A stretch of 64,000 nt of DNA from Nocardioides sp. S-1144. Lineage in GTDB: Bacteria; Actinomycetota; Actinomycetes; Propionibacteriales; Nocardioidaceae. Of this stretch, positions 42,303 to 51,584 are shown in pieces. The notes under the pieces were generated by a model. The model did not search any database, was not told where the DNA came from, and worked only from the letters and a program-made list of their open reading frames with translations. The position numbers and the translations under genes were made by a program. The DNA lies in contig NZ_CP040695.2 of assembly GCF_005954645.2 (NCBI RefSeq), positions 124,001-188,000 on the forward strand, written 5' to 3'. Every line of letters starts with the position of its first letter. Position 1 is the first letter of the stretch.

Positions 42303-42440
42303 CAACGACTCTCCACCGCCCCCACGCTACGCCGGGCACGCCCGCGTGGTGCGGCGAACCAAGGACCGGGTGGCAGTCCTGCCCGAGAACGACGGTTCAC
42401 CCCCGGGAGGGGTAGTCGCAGGCCACGGGCCAGGCCTAGG

Positions 42441-42453
42441 TTTACATCGTAAG
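42441..42453. promoter_or_regulatory. Candidate TetR operator
   Basis: TTTACATCGTAAG, with TTAC/GTAA half sites around ATC, the form common for TetR-family operators, in the divergent space between the TetR gene (start 42302) and the gene at 42618. AT-rich in a GC-rich background. Confidence 0.5.
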
Positions 42454-42617
42454 TACCGCGGCCCCGAGATGGCCGCCCGTCACCTCGACGCCCGTGCGCG
42501 GCACTGTGCCGGCGTGCGCACCCGACCCTGCAGCGATCGCTCCGGAGAGCCCGTCCGACGCGCAGTCCAGCACCTCCACCTACCCCACCGCACCACTGCG
42601 GCGACAGGGAGAACGCG

Positions 42618-43313
42618 ATGACCTCGAACAGTGGATCCAGTCGTCTGGATCCGGACGAGCACGACTCGGGCGGCACCGGGCGGGGCACCGCCAGGCACGT
42701 CGACCCGCACGACGACATCCGCGACGCCCGGCCCGAGGGACGCAGGTCCGTGGTCGAGCGGGAGAAGGAGGAGCACGGCGGCATCAAGATCGGCTCGGCC
42801 TTCTTCGGGTGGCTGACGGCGACCGGCATGGCCGTCCTGCTCACGGCGATCCTGGTCGCGGCCGGCACCGCGATCGGCCTGGCCAGCGTCGAGAACGTCG
42901 ACGAGACCATCGACCGGGCGACCAACCAGGCCGGGGGCCAGGCCGAGACCATCGGCTGGGTCGGTGCCGTCACCCTCCTGGTGATCGTCTTCGTCGCCTA
43001 CCTCTGCGGCGGGTACGTCGCCGGACGCATGGCGCGCTTCGACGGCCTCAAGCAGGGCCTCGCGGTGTGGCTGTGGGCCGTCCTGGTGGCCGTCGTGGTG
43101 GCCGTCGTCGCTGCGGTCGCTGGCTCGGAGTACGACGTCCTCTCGGAGCTCAACAGCTTCCCCCGGCTCCCGGTCAACGAGGGCGACCTCGACGTCGCCG
43201 GCATCGTCGCCGTCGCCGCGGTCGCCGTCGCCAGCCTCGTGGGTGCCCTCCTGGGCGGCCTGGCCGGCATGCGGTTCCACCGCAAGGTCGACAAGACCGG
43301 CCTGGGCCGGTAG
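42618..43313 (+). CDS. Membrane protein with GGYxAGRxAR motif
   Basis: 231 residues. A polar, charged N-terminal 55 residues is followed by four predicted helices: SAFFGWLTATGMAVLLTAIL, WVGAVTLLVIVFVAYLCGGY, LAVWLWAVLVAVVVAVVAAV and VAGIVAVAAVAVASLVGALL. The junction CGGYVAGRMARFDGLKQGLA also occurs in similar form in the gene at 44132 (VGGWAAGRIARHHG), so the two are relatives. Function unknown; grouping with DUF2382 genes suggests envelope stress. Confidence 0.8.
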   Translation: MTSNSGSSRLDPDEHDSGGTGRGTARHVDPHDDIRDARPEGRRSVVEREKEEHGGIKIGSAFFGWLTATGMAVLLTAILVAAGTAIGLASVENVDETIDRATNQAGGQAETIGWVGAVTLLVIVFVAYLCGGYVAGRMARFDGLKQGLAVWLWAVLVAVVVAVVAAVAGSEYDVLSELNSFPRLPVNEGDLDVAGIVAVAAVAVASLVGALLGGLAGMRFHRKVDKTGLGR

Positions 43314-43339
43314 GAGACCCGGCGAAGCAGGGGGGCGTC

Positions 43340-44047
43340 GTGGCCGAGTGGTACCGCCACCTGTGGTGGGCGAGCTGGGGGTCGGTGGCCGCGCTTGCCG
43401 CCCTGACGGGGATGCTCGTGGGCAACCCGGCGCAGCCGGTGTTCCTGGCCCTGCTCGCTGGTGGCACGGTCACCGCCGCCAGCCTGGCTCCCCGCCCGGA
43501 CGGCTCGCGGTCCCCGAGACCTGGGGGTGACCTGCGGACGGCGTGCCTGCGCGGGCTCCGGGCCGGGCTGGTCACGGGCACCGTCGTGGCGGCGTCGGGG
43601 TTGGCTGGTTGGCTGATCCTTCCCCTCGTCCTGACCGCTGCGCTGACCTCCCCGTGGTTCAACGCCCTCGTCGGTCCCACCCGCAGCGCGGGACGCGCTG
43701 ACCCCGACCGGCCGGCGCCTCGCGTCCGGTCCCGGCCTGTCGAGGTCACTGCCTCCTCCCTGCGTGCGGTCGTCGAGATCCTCGACGACCACGAGCTGAC
43801 GCGCGGGTGGCGGCACAGCCACCAGCGCCTGCGTGTCGCGGCCGACGTCGGCAGCCGACTCGCGCTGGTCAACCTCCGGCAGGCCTACCTCGACGAGATG
43901 GAGCGGCGTCACCCGGTCGGATTCGCCTCGTGGCTCGCGTCCGGAGCGCGGCCCACGAGTGACCCCGTCCAGCACCTGCCGGCCGACCCGGCCCGCACCC
44001 GACCGCCCGACGACCCGGGCCCCGCCCACCTGCGCGGCGAGGACTGA
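43340..44047 (+). CDS. Hypothetical membrane-associated protein
   Basis: 235 residues from GTG 43340; the open frame extends far upstream only as an out-of-phase shadow of the preceding gene. Two hydrophobic stretches near the N-terminus (WASWGSVAALAALTGMLVG, FLALLAGGTVTAASLA), then another pair (LVTGTVVAASGLAGWLILPL), then a cytoplasmic-type domain with LRAVVEILDDHELTRGWRHS. No family is recognised. Confidence 0.6.
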   Translation: MAEWYRHLWWASWGSVAALAALTGMLVGNPAQPVFLALLAGGTVTAASLAPRPDGSRSPRPGGDLRTACLRGLRAGLVTGTVVAASGLAGWLILPLVLTAALTSPWFNALVGPTRSAGRADPDRPAPRVRSRPVEVTASSLRAVVEILDDHELTRGWRHSHQRLRVAADVGSRLALVNLRQAYLDEMERRHPVGFASWLASGARPTSDPVQHLPADPARTRPPDDPGPAHLRGED

Positions 44048-44131
44048 GCAGCCGCTCGCCGCGCCACGGCCGAGGCCCGCCGACCGGGTGTCGGCACCCG
44101 TCCGCAACCCCTCCACCACCCAGGAGCAGCC

Positions 44132-44866
44132 ATGGCTCACCCACCCCGTCACGACCCGCCCGGCCGGCCGGCCGCTGCGGCCCACCGCCGCCCGCCGACC
44201 GACGGCGACGACCACGACGCCCGCTCGGACGGGGTCGACGGCACGGCGTCCACGCTCGCGCCGCCACCCGACGAGCAGGTGGTCTACCGCGCCGGCGAGG
44301 CAGACGTCGGTCGACCCGCTCGCCGCAGGCGGATCGACGTCCCGGCCACCCTCGGCGGTGCAGTGGCCGCGCTGGGCACCTTGCTCCTCCTCTCGAGCCT
44401 CGTCACCGCCGCCGTCGGCACCATCGGCTACCAGACCGGGGTCGAGGACCGCGACCTCTCGATCGGTGGCCTCGTCGGCGGCCTGGTCGTGCTCCTCCTC
44501 GCCTGCCTCGTCGGCGGGTGGGCCGCCGGACGCATCGCCCGGCACCACGGCGGGCTGCACGGCCTGGTGGCCGTGCTCTGGCTGGTGCTGCTCGCCGGCG
44601 TGCTCGCCGCCCTCGCCGCGATCTTCGGCGACGACCTCGACGTCACCGGCGACGTCAGGCTCCCGGACTGGTTCTCCCCGGACGCCTTCACGGCTGCCGC
44701 GATCACCACCGGCGTCGTCGCGCTCGCCCTGTCCCTGCTGGGCGGCTGGCTCGGTGGGCGCCTCGCCGACCGGCACCGCCACGAGGAGACCGTCGCGGTC
44801 GTCGAGACCCGCCGGAAGGTCCGCGAACGCCCCGGCGGCATCGTCCGACAGGACGGTGCGCGATGA
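44132..44866 (+). CDS. Membrane protein with GGWxAGRxAR motif
   Basis: 244 residues. A disordered Pro/Asp/Arg-rich N-terminus of about 65 residues, then four helices (ALGTLLLLSSLVTAAVGTIG, LVGGLVVLLLACLVGGWAAG, GLVAVLWLVLLAGVLAALAA, ITTGVVALALSLLGGWLGGR). It shares the GG-AGR-AR helix end with the protein at 42618 and ends in a charged tail. It overlaps the next gene by ATGA, so the two are coupled. Confidence 0.78.
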   Translation: MAHPPRHDPPGRPAAAAHRRPPTDGDDHDARSDGVDGTASTLAPPPDEQVVYRAGEADVGRPARRRRIDVPATLGGAVAALGTLLLLSSLVTAAVGTIGYQTGVEDRDLSIGGLVGGLVVLLLACLVGGWAAGRIARHHGGLHGLVAVLWLVLLAGVLAALAAIFGDDLDVTGDVRLPDWFSPDAFTAAAITTGVVALALSLLGGWLGGRLADRHRHEETVAVVETRRKVRERPGGIVRQDGAR

Positions 44867-45321
44867 GCGGCGCACCTGACGCCGTCGGTCCCGCTGACGC
44901 GTCGACCGTGCGCAGCGAGGAGCGCCTCGAGGTCACGCGTGACGTCGATGAGGCCGGACGGGTGCGGCTGCGCAAGCACGTCGAGACCCTGCCCGTCGAG
45001 CAGGGCGTGGAACGCAGCGTCGAGCACGCCGACACCGAGCGCTCCGACGCCGAGGAGGGCGACACCGGCGAGGTCATCACCCTGCCGGACGGGTCGATCT
45101 CGGTCCCGGTCTTCGAGGAGGTCCTCGTGGTGACCAAGAAGCTCGTCGTCCGCGAACGGATCGTCGTGCGCAAGCACACCGTCGTCGACGAGCACGTCCT
45201 GCAGACCGAGCTGCGGCGCGAGCACGTCACCGTCGAGACCGACGGCGACGTCGAGGTCGACGGCCGCACCACGCACACCCCCGCACCCCCGTCCCGGGAG
45301 CCCGACACCGCCGACGGGTGA
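44863..45321 (+). CDS. DUF2382 (YsnF/AvaK-type) stress protein without PRC barrel
   Basis: 152 residues. The DUF2382 pattern is clear: VRSEERLEVTRDVDEAGRVR, LRKHVETLPVEQGVERSVEH, PVFEEVLVVTKKLVVRERIV, RKHTVVDEHVLQTELRREHV. It is highly charged with alternating Glu/Arg. The family is linked to general stress and, in some species, surface or heterocyst envelope proteins. Coupled by ATGA to the upstream membrane protein. Confidence 0.85.
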   Translation: MSGAPDAVGPADASTVRSEERLEVTRDVDEAGRVRLRKHVETLPVEQGVERSVEHADTERSDAEEGDTGEVITLPDGSISVPVFEEVLVVTKKLVVRERIVVRKHTVVDEHVLQTELRREHVTVETDGDVEVDGRTTHTPAPPSREPDTADG

Positions 45322-45413
45322 TCCACGCCGCCGCAGCCGGTCGTCCACGGGCACCAGTCGCGGCGGCGAACCGTTCGTCCGATGCACCACCTCAACCGTA
45401 CGAGAGGAACACC

Positions 45414-46220
45414 ATGCTCAACGACAACGACGTCCAGCACATCTCCGGGGCCACCGCCTACGGCCAGGGCGGGGACAAGCTCGGCAAGGTCGGCCAGGTC
45501 TACCTGGACGACAACACCGGACAGCCCGCGTTCGTGACCGTCAGCACCGGCCTGTTCGGCACCAACGAGAGCTTCGTCCCCCTCGAGCAGGCCACCTACG
45601 ACGGCGACCGCCTGACGCTGCCCTACAGCAAGGACCAGGTCAAGGACGCCCCGAACGTCGACCTCGACGGTGAGCACCTCGACCCGGCCGAGGAGGAGCG
45701 GCTCTACCAGCACTACGGCCTGACCTGGGGCGGCACCGGCACCGGCACCGGCACCGGCACCGGCTTCGCCGACACCGACGCCGCGCGCACCGGCAACTCG
45801 GCCGGGACGGAGGGCCACGACACCTCCGGGCCCACCACCAACGACGCGATGACCCGCTCCGAGGAGCACCTCGACGTCGGCACCACCGAGCACGAGGCCG
45901 GACGGGCCCGGCTGCGCAAGTACGTCACGACCGAGACCGAGACCGCCACCGTCCCGGTCCAGAAGGAACACGCCGTGGTCGAGCGTGAGCCGGTCACCGA
46001 CGTCAACGCCGGCGACGCGCTCGACGGCCCGGCCATCTCCGAGGAGGAGCACGAGGTCGTCCTGCACGAGGAGCGGGCGGTCGCCGGCACCACCGTCGAG
46101 CCGGTCGAGCGGGTCCGGCTCGGCACCGAGACCGTCACCGAGCAGGAGCAGGTCTCCGAGGAGGTCCGCAAGGAGCACATCGAGGTCGAGGGCGACGTCC
46201 GCGACCGCACGAGCGACTGA
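45414..46220 (+). CDS. PRC-barrel plus DUF2382 stress protein
   Basis: 268 residues from ATG 45414 (GAGAGGAAC upstream). The N-terminal PRC barrel (GDKLGKVGQVYLDDNTGQPA, FVTVSTGLFGTNESFVPLEQ) is followed by a Gly-Thr repeat linker. A DUF2382 domain comes next (TRSEEHLDVGTTEHEAGRAR, EHAVVEREPVTDV, EEEHEVVLHEERAVAGTTVE). The domain order is the standard one for this group. It complements the PRC-less DUF2382 protein upstream. Confidence 0.9.
   Translation: MLNDNDVQHISGATAYGQGGDKLGKVGQVYLDDNTGQPAFVTVSTGLFGTNESFVPLEQATYDGDRLTLPYSKDQVKDAPNVDLDGEHLDPAEEERLYQHYGLTWGGTGTGTGTGTGFADTDAARTGNSAGTEGHDTSGPTTNDAMTRSEEHLDVGTTEHEAGRARLRKYVTTETETATVPVQKEHAVVEREPVTDVNAGDALDGPAISEEEHEVVLHEERAVAGTTVEPVERVRLGTETVTEQEQVSEEVRKEHIEVEGDVRDRTSD
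45732..45761 (+). repeat. GGCACC tandem repeat in the PRC-DUF2382 linker
   Basis: Five perfect copies of GGCACC encode a Gly-Thr linker between the PRC barrel and the DUF2382 domain. Unit length is a multiple of three, so slippage would change linker length without a frameshift. Confidence 0.85.
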
Positions 46221-46320
46221 GCACCGGCGGGTACCGGGTCCGGGTCGGCTGGCGCCGACCCGGACCCCTCGTCGGCGCCACCGCGACACCTTGATCGACC
46301 GGAGCAGGAGTGCGACCACC

Positions 46321-46755
46321 ATGCCGCTGACCGAGCGCAACATCTACACCGACCAGGCGCTCGCGCACGCGTGGCTGTACCTGACCGACTTCCGCCACAC
46401 CGCGCGGTGGAACACCGCCACGACCGGGTGCGAGCGGGTCGAGGGCACCGGCGCCCTCGGCACCCGCTACCGGAGCACGCTCCGGTTCGCCGGGCGCGAC
46501 CAGCAGGTCGACTGGGTGCTCGACGCGGTCGAGGGCCAGCACCGTCTCGTCTTCTCCGGCACAGCCGGACGGGTCAGGCTCAGCGAGACCTACGAGCTGA
46601 GCGACCTGGGGGCCGAGGTGCGGATCCGCTGGCTCGTGCGGTGGACGGCGACCGGCCCGGCCGCCGTGCTGTCCCCGCTGCTGGCCCGCCCGCTCCGGCG
46701 CACGGCCGAGGAGAGCGCCGACGCGCTGGCCGAGCGGCTGGCGTCCCACTGCTGA
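46321..46755 (+). CDS. SRPBCC (START/polyketide-cyclase-like) protein
   Basis: 144 residues from ATG 46321. The Bet v1-like fold is suggested by ALAHAWLYLTDFRHTARWNT, LGTRYRSTLRFAGRDQQVDW, LVFSGTAGRVRLSETYELSD and a long C-terminal helix. It would bind a hydrophobic small molecule. It closes the stress island; stops are convergent with the phosphatase gene. Confidence 0.8.
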   Translation: MPLTERNIYTDQALAHAWLYLTDFRHTARWNTATTGCERVEGTGALGTRYRSTLRFAGRDQQVDWVLDAVEGQHRLVFSGTAGRVRLSETYELSDLGAEVRIRWLVRWTATGPAAVLSPLLARPLRRTAEESADALAERLASHC

Positions 46756-46772
46756 CGCCGGCACGGCCCCGG

Positions 46773-47489
46773 CTACTCGTCCGGGGCCGTTCCGTGGTCG
46801 TCGACGCCGGTGGGGACCGCACGGCCCGGCGACTCCTCCGCGACGCGGCCGGCGAGGTGACCGGCGTCGTTGAACCGCACCAGGGTCCAGCTCGACCCCC
46901 CGCCCGGGACGCGACGGTGCCGCCACTGGGTGATGCTGGTGTTCAGTGGGTCGAAGAGCACGTCGCGGGCTGTGGGCCCCCGCCCGAAGGCGAGGTTGAA
47001 CGACGCCTCGAGGATCCCGCCGTGGCAGACGGCGACGACCGTCCGACCCTCGTGCGCCCCGACCAGCCCGAGCAGGGCGGTCTCGGCGCGGAGGAGGAAC
47101 GTCGCCCAGCTCTCCCCACCGGTCGAGAACGGCTGGAAGGGGTTGCGCGGCGGGACCTCGTGCCCGGCCCGCGCCGTCCACTCCTCGACGGTGAGCCCGT
47201 CGGCGGCACCCGGGCGAAGCTCGTGCAGGTCGTCGCTCGCCCGCGCCGGCAGCCGCAGCGCGCGGGCGACGTACTCGCCGGTCTCCTGCGCACGGCGCAA
47301 GGTGCTGACGTACAGCACGTCGGCGCGCAGGGGCTCGGACCGCAGCCGTCCCTCCAGGAGGGCGCACTGGCGTCGTCCGCGCTCGGTCAGTCCTCGGTCG
47401 CTGCGGACGCCGGCGATCACCGGCTCGACGTTGGACACCGCCTCGCCGTGGCGGATGAGGTACAGCTCGGTGGCCACGGCTGCCCTCAC
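46773..47489 (-). CDS. Histidine phosphatase family protein
   Basis: 238 residues. The catalytic RHG motif is LYLIRHGEAVSN, and the later strands hold RAQETGEYVARAL and VVAVCHGGILEASF, the expected second His. The start is uncertain: GTG 47489 overlaps the preceding stop (GTGA), GTG 47477 begins directly at ATELYLI. It forms a coupled pair with the phosphoribosyltransferase gene. Substrate not inferable. Confidence 0.85.
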   Translation of the reverse strand: MRAAVATELYLIRHGEAVSNVEPVIAGVRSDRGLTERGRRQCALLEGRLRSEPLRADVLYVSTLRRAQETGEYVARALRLPARASDDLHELRPGAADGLTVEEWTARAGHEVPPRNPFQPFSTGGESWATFLLRAETALLGLVGAHEGRTVVAVCHGGILEASFNLAFGRGPTARDVLFDPLNTSITQWRHRRVPGGGSSWTLVRFNDAGHLAGRVAEESPGRAVPTGVDDHGTAPDE

Positions 47490-48133
47490 GTGCCCTTGCG
47501 GCGCGCGAACACCAGCCCGGCGACCTCCGTGGCGCCGGCCTCCCGCAGCGCCCGCGCCATCTCGCGCAGGGTGAAGCCCTCGGAGTAGGCGTCGTCGAGG
47601 ACGAGGACGCGCCGGCCTTCGACCCGACGCGGGTCCGGTACCCGCAGCGCTGCGCGCAGCTCGCCCTCGGCGATCGCCCGCCGCTCCTCGACGCCGATGC
47701 CCAGGAACCGCCCCGTCGGGCGCACCTTGGTGATGACGCCGGTCTCGAACGACCGGTCCGGGTCGATCCGCCCCGCCGCGTTCACGATCACCGCCAGGTA
47801 GTCCCACAACCGGTGGGCCTCGGGACCGGTGTAGAGAGCCGTCGTGGTGCGGACCTCGAAACGCTGCAGCTCGGCGGCGTGCTCGCGGAGGAAGGTCACC
47901 AGCATCGCGCCCAGGTCGTCGGCGAGGTGCCGCTCCCCGCCGTACTTGAAGCGGAAGACCACGTCCCACGTGGCGTCGGCGTCCTCCGAGACCGTGTAGA
48001 GGCGCGAGAAGGAGCGGTCGGGCAGCCGGCACACCGTGTTCGGGCAGACCCGCTCGGCCAGCTCCCCGCCGCAGACGGCGCACCTGTCCTCGACAGGCGC
48101 GGGCGTCGGACCTGGTGCCGTCACCCGGGTCAC
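47486..48133 (-). CDS. ComF-like phosphoribosyltransferase
   Basis: 215 residues. An N-terminal zinc-ribbon-like CAVCGGELAERVCPNTVC is followed by a beta-alpha domain and a PRPP-binding loop RVLVLDDAYSEGFTLREMAR (a variant of the VDDVxTTG motif), placing it with ComF/amidophosphoribosyl-like proteins. Start GTG 48133 (alternative GTG 48124); no good ribosome site. Coupled to the phosphatase downstream. Its partner pathway is unclear. Confidence 0.78.
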   Translation of the reverse strand: MTRVTAPGPTPAPVEDRCAVCGGELAERVCPNTVCRLPDRSFSRLYTVSEDADATWDVVFRFKYGGERHLADDLGAMLVTFLREHAAELQRFEVRTTTALYTGPEAHRLWDYLAVIVNAAGRIDPDRSFETGVITKVRPTGRFLGIGVEERRAIAEGELRAALRVPDPRRVEGRRVLVLDDAYSEGFTLREMARALREAGATEVAGLVFARRKGT

Positions 48134-48241
48134 GCTACCCAGCCGCCGACCAGCCGCAAGGGGTTCGCGGGGGTCGCCGGTAGAGGGGCGGACATCCGGG
48201 TACCGGACGGCTCCAGCCGCGACCCAGCTCCGGAGGCCAGC

Positions 48242-49471
48242 GTGACGACGACGTCCCACGACCACGCGCTGCCCGGGACGGCGACGCGCCCCGCCGCGGG
48301 GACGACCGGGCTCCGGGTCGGCCCGGGGCGTCGCGCCTCGGGTGGCCGACCACCGTCGGTCCACCTCTACACCCCCTCGGCCGACCCGTCGGGCATGGGC
48401 GCCCACATGCGCTGCCTGGCCGAGGAGTACGTGCGCGCCGGGCGTCGGGTGACGCTGATGTACTGGCCCAACGCCCACGCGGAGCGGATGTTCGCGCCGG
48501 CCGAGACGATGGGCGTGCGCCTGGCCCGCATCCCGCACCCGCGGGACCCCGGGTTCGCGGCCGGCATCCTCGAGGACCTGCGCCGCCACCCGAGCGACGT
48601 CTTCCACGTGCACGTGGGAACCGGGCGCGAGAACTTCGACGGCGCCCGTGCGGCCGCGGCGGCCGGGGTGCCGGCCGTCGTGCAGACGCTGCACCTGCCG
48701 TGGCTCATCCGCGACCACCGCAAGCGGGCCCCGGCCCTCGCCGCGCTCGAGCCGGTCGACCGCGTCATCACCGTGTCGCACCGTCAGCGCCTGACCTACG
48801 AGAGGATCGGGGTGGCCCCCGAGCGCATGGTCACCGTGCCCAACGGTGTCCAGCCCCGGGCGGTGGCACCGGGGCGGGCCGCGGCGCGCCGCGAGCTGGG
48901 GCTCCGGCCCGACCAGCCCGTCGTGATGACGGTCGGCCGGCTCACCGTGATGAAGGGCCACCGCTACCTGGTCGCCGCCGCCCCCCTGGTGCTCGGGCAC
49001 GTCCCGGACCTGGTCGTCGTCGTGGTCGGTGCGGGGCACCTGCGCCAGGCGCTCACCGACCAGGCCGAGCAGCTGGGTGTGGCGCACGCCGTGCAGTTCG
49101 TCGGCCACCGCACCGATGCCCGGGCACTCCTCGACGCGGCCGACCTGTTCGTGCTGCCGTCGCGCCACGAGGGCATGCCCCTCGCGGCCCTCGAGGCGAT
49201 GGACGCGGGGCTGCCGGTCGTCGGCACCCGGGTCATCGGCACCTCCGAGGCGGTCGAGGACGGCATCACCGGCCTGCTGGTCCCCGCGGCCCGACCGACC
49301 CCGCTGGCCGAGGCGCTGACGCAGCTGCTCGGCGACCCGGTCCGGGGTCACGCCATGGCGGCGGCGGGACGCCGGCGCTACGAGCGGCTGTTCACCGCCA
49401 CCCGCATGGCCACCGCCACGGCCGCCGTCTACGACGACGTCCTCGCCGGGGCGACCGGCCGGCGCCGATGA
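48242..49471 (+). CDS. GT4-family glycosyltransferase
   Basis: 409 residues from GTG 48242 with GGAGG five bases upstream. The N-terminal domain has VHLYTPSADPSGMGAHMRCL and the C-terminal nucleotide-sugar domain has PVVMTVGRLTVMKGHRYLVA and FVLPSRHEGMPLAALEAMDA (the E-x7-E signature). A retaining GT-B glycosyltransferase is predicted. First gene of an operon with an overlapping Gfo/Idh/MocA gene and a Zn-dehydrogenase, perhaps for a glycoconjugate. Confidence 0.9.
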   Translation: MTTTSHDHALPGTATRPAAGTTGLRVGPGRRASGGRPPSVHLYTPSADPSGMGAHMRCLAEEYVRAGRRVTLMYWPNAHAERMFAPAETMGVRLARIPHPRDPGFAAGILEDLRRHPSDVFHVHVGTGRENFDGARAAAAAGVPAVVQTLHLPWLIRDHRKRAPALAALEPVDRVITVSHRQRLTYERIGVAPERMVTVPNGVQPRAVAPGRAAARRELGLRPDQPVVMTVGRLTVMKGHRYLVAAAPLVLGHVPDLVVVVVGAGHLRQALTDQAEQLGVAHAVQFVGHRTDARALLDAADLFVLPSRHEGMPLAALEAMDAGLPVVGTRVIGTSEAVEDGITGLLVPAARPTPLAEALTQLLGDPVRGHAMAAAGRRRYERLFTATRMATATAAVYDDVLAGATGRRR

Positions 49472-50436
49472 GCCGGCTCCGGGTGGGGTGCGTCGGCACG
49501 GGGTTCATCGCCGGGAAGCACCTGGCGGCGCTGGCCTCCTTCGACGACGTCGACGTGGTGGCGGTGGCCGACACCGACGCGGAGCGCGCCGCCGCGGTGG
49601 CCGCGTCGCACGAGGCGCGCGCCTACACCGACGGTCTCGACCTGCTCGGGGCGGAGGACCTGGACGCCGTCTGGCTCTGCGTGCCGCCCTTCGCCCACGG
49701 CGCCCTCGAGGAGGCGGCCGTGCGCCGGGCCCTGCCGTTCTTCGTGGAGAAGCCGCTGGCCCACGACCTCGCCACGGCCGAGCGCGTCGCCGGCTCGGTC
49801 GAGGCGGCCGGGCTCCGCACCGCGGTCGGCTACCACTGGCGCCACCTCGACGTGGTGCAGCGGGTCCGCCGGCTCGTCGAGGAGCGGCCGCCGCTGCTGT
49901 TCAGCGGCTACTGGCTCGACCGCACGCCGCCGGTGCCGTGGTGGGCGCACCGGGGACGCTCGGGTGGACAGCTGGTCGAGCAGACCACCCACGTGTTCGA
50001 CCTCGCTCGCCTGCTGGTCGGCGAGGTGACCGACGTGTCGACCACCCACGTCCCCGCCTCCGGCCCGCACGAGCAGCCCGACGACGCCGTTCCGCTCGCC
50101 TCCAGCGTGGCGCTGCGCTTCGCCTCCGGCGCCGTCGGGAGCGTGTCCTCGGCCCGCGTGCTGCCCGGGCGTCACCGCGTGGGGATCCAGCTGGTGGGCG
50201 ACGGGTACGCCGTCGAGCTCGACGAGCGGGCGATCGTCGACCACGAGCTACGCCTGACCACCGCCACCGGCGTGGTCTCCGAGCAGAGCCTCCAGGACCC
50301 GATCGCCGCCGAGGACCGGGCCTTCCTCGACGCCGTGGCCGGCAACAGCGACGACGTGCGCTGCACCTACGCCGAGGCGCTGCGCACCCACGCCCTGGCC
50401 TGGGCGGCCGACCAGTCGTCGGTCCGTGGGGGTTGA
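49468..50436 (+). CDS. Gfo/Idh/MocA-family oxidoreductase
   Basis: 322 residues; ATG overlaps the glycosyltransferase stop (ATGA). The Rossmann motif is RVGCVGTGFIAGKHLAALAS, and the conserved EKP is in FFVEKPLAHDLATAERV, followed by GYHWRHLDVVQRVR. It would oxidise or reduce a sugar or cyclitol with NAD(P). Tight overlap implies a common pathway with the glycosyltransferase. Confidence 0.88.
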   Translation: MSRLRVGCVGTGFIAGKHLAALASFDDVDVVAVADTDAERAAAVAASHEARAYTDGLDLLGAEDLDAVWLCVPPFAHGALEEAAVRRALPFFVEKPLAHDLATAERVAGSVEAAGLRTAVGYHWRHLDVVQRVRRLVEERPPLLFSGYWLDRTPPVPWWAHRGRSGGQLVEQTTHVFDLARLLVGEVTDVSTTHVPASGPHEQPDDAVPLASSVALRFASGAVGSVSSARVLPGRHRVGIQLVGDGYAVELDERAIVDHELRLTTATGVVSEQSLQDPIAAEDRAFLDAVAGNSDDVRCTYAEALRTHALAWAADQSSVRGG

Positions 50437-50440
50437 CGAG

Positions 50441-51584
50441 GTGCCCGCGCCGACGACGTGCCGGTCCCTCGGTGTCCGTGCTCCGATGGAGCCGGCCTTC
50501 TTCGACCTCGACGTGCCCGACCTCGAGGACGGCGCCGTACGGGTCGCGACCCGGTGGAGCGGGGTGTCGGCGGGCACCGAGCTGGCCTACGTGAAGGGGA
50601 CCGACCCCGGCTTCACCTCCTTCCGCGACCCCGAGCTGGGCGTCTTCGTGCCGGGTCGGACCTCGCGCACCTACCCGGTGCGGAGCATGGGGTACATGGA
50701 GGTGGGCGAGGTGGTCGAGAGCCGGCGCGACGACCTCGCCCGAGGGCACGCTCGTCGGTGCCGCCTACGGGCACCGCTCCCAGCACGTGCTGGCGCGGTC
50801 GGACGTCGTCGTGCCGGTGCCCGACGACGTCGACCCGGTGCTCGGCATCTACCTGGCCCAGATGGGACCGATCTGCGCCAACGGCCTGCTGCACGCCGCC
50901 GCCGAGCTCGCCCCCGGGCGCGACGTCCGCCTCGGTGACGGCGTCGCCGGACGCACGGTGCTGGTCACCGGCGCCGGGGTCGTCGGCCTGCTGTGCGCAC
51001 TGCTCGCCCAGCTGCACGGCGCCGCCGAGGTCGTCGTCGCCGACCCCGACCCGCACCGCCTCGCGGTGGCCGGGCGGCTGGGCCTCGACCACCTCGACAC
51101 GTCATCGACCGAGGTGTGGCGCTGGTGCAAGGACCGCTGGCGGCACGGTCCCGGCGACCGGGGCGCCGACGTCGTCCTCCAGTGCCGTGCGCGGAGCGCC
51201 GTCCTGCACGAGGCGCTGCGGAGCCTGCGGCCCCAGGGCAGCGTCATCGACCTGGCGTTCTACCAGGGCGGGGCCGACGACCTGCGCCTCGGCGAGGAGT
51301 TCCACCACAACGGGCTGACGATCCGGTGCGCCCAGATCGGGCGGGTGCCCCGGGGACTGGCGCCCGACTGGGACCGGCTCCGGCTCGCGCAGGAGACGGC
51401 GCGCCTGCTCCGGGCGCGCGGGACCGACCTGCGCGCGCACCTCCTGACCGACGTCGTCCCCGAGCGTGACGCGCCCGGCGCGCTCGCGGCGCTGGCTCGC
51501 CGCGAACGCGCCGGCACCCAGGTGGTGATCGAGTACCCGCGCCGCCGATCCGCCGTCCCGGGGGCCGGCTCCGCCGACGGCTAG
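50441..51584 (+). pseudogene. Zinc-binding dehydrogenase interrupted by a frameshift
   Basis: From GTG 50441 the frame encodes the GroES-like half (WSGVSAGTELAYVKGTDPGF, YPVRSMGYMEVGEVVESRRD). Near 50745 homology moves to the next frame (EGTLVGAAYGHRSQHVLARS), then the Rossmann half RTVLVTGAGVVGLLCALLAQ and a complete C-terminus. Removing one C from the GCCC near 50745 restores a 380-residue enzyme. The zinc-ligand Cys/His of classical enzymes are partly missing, as in bacteriochlorophyllide-type relatives. A sequencing error is possible since the rest is well preserved. Confidence 0.75.
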
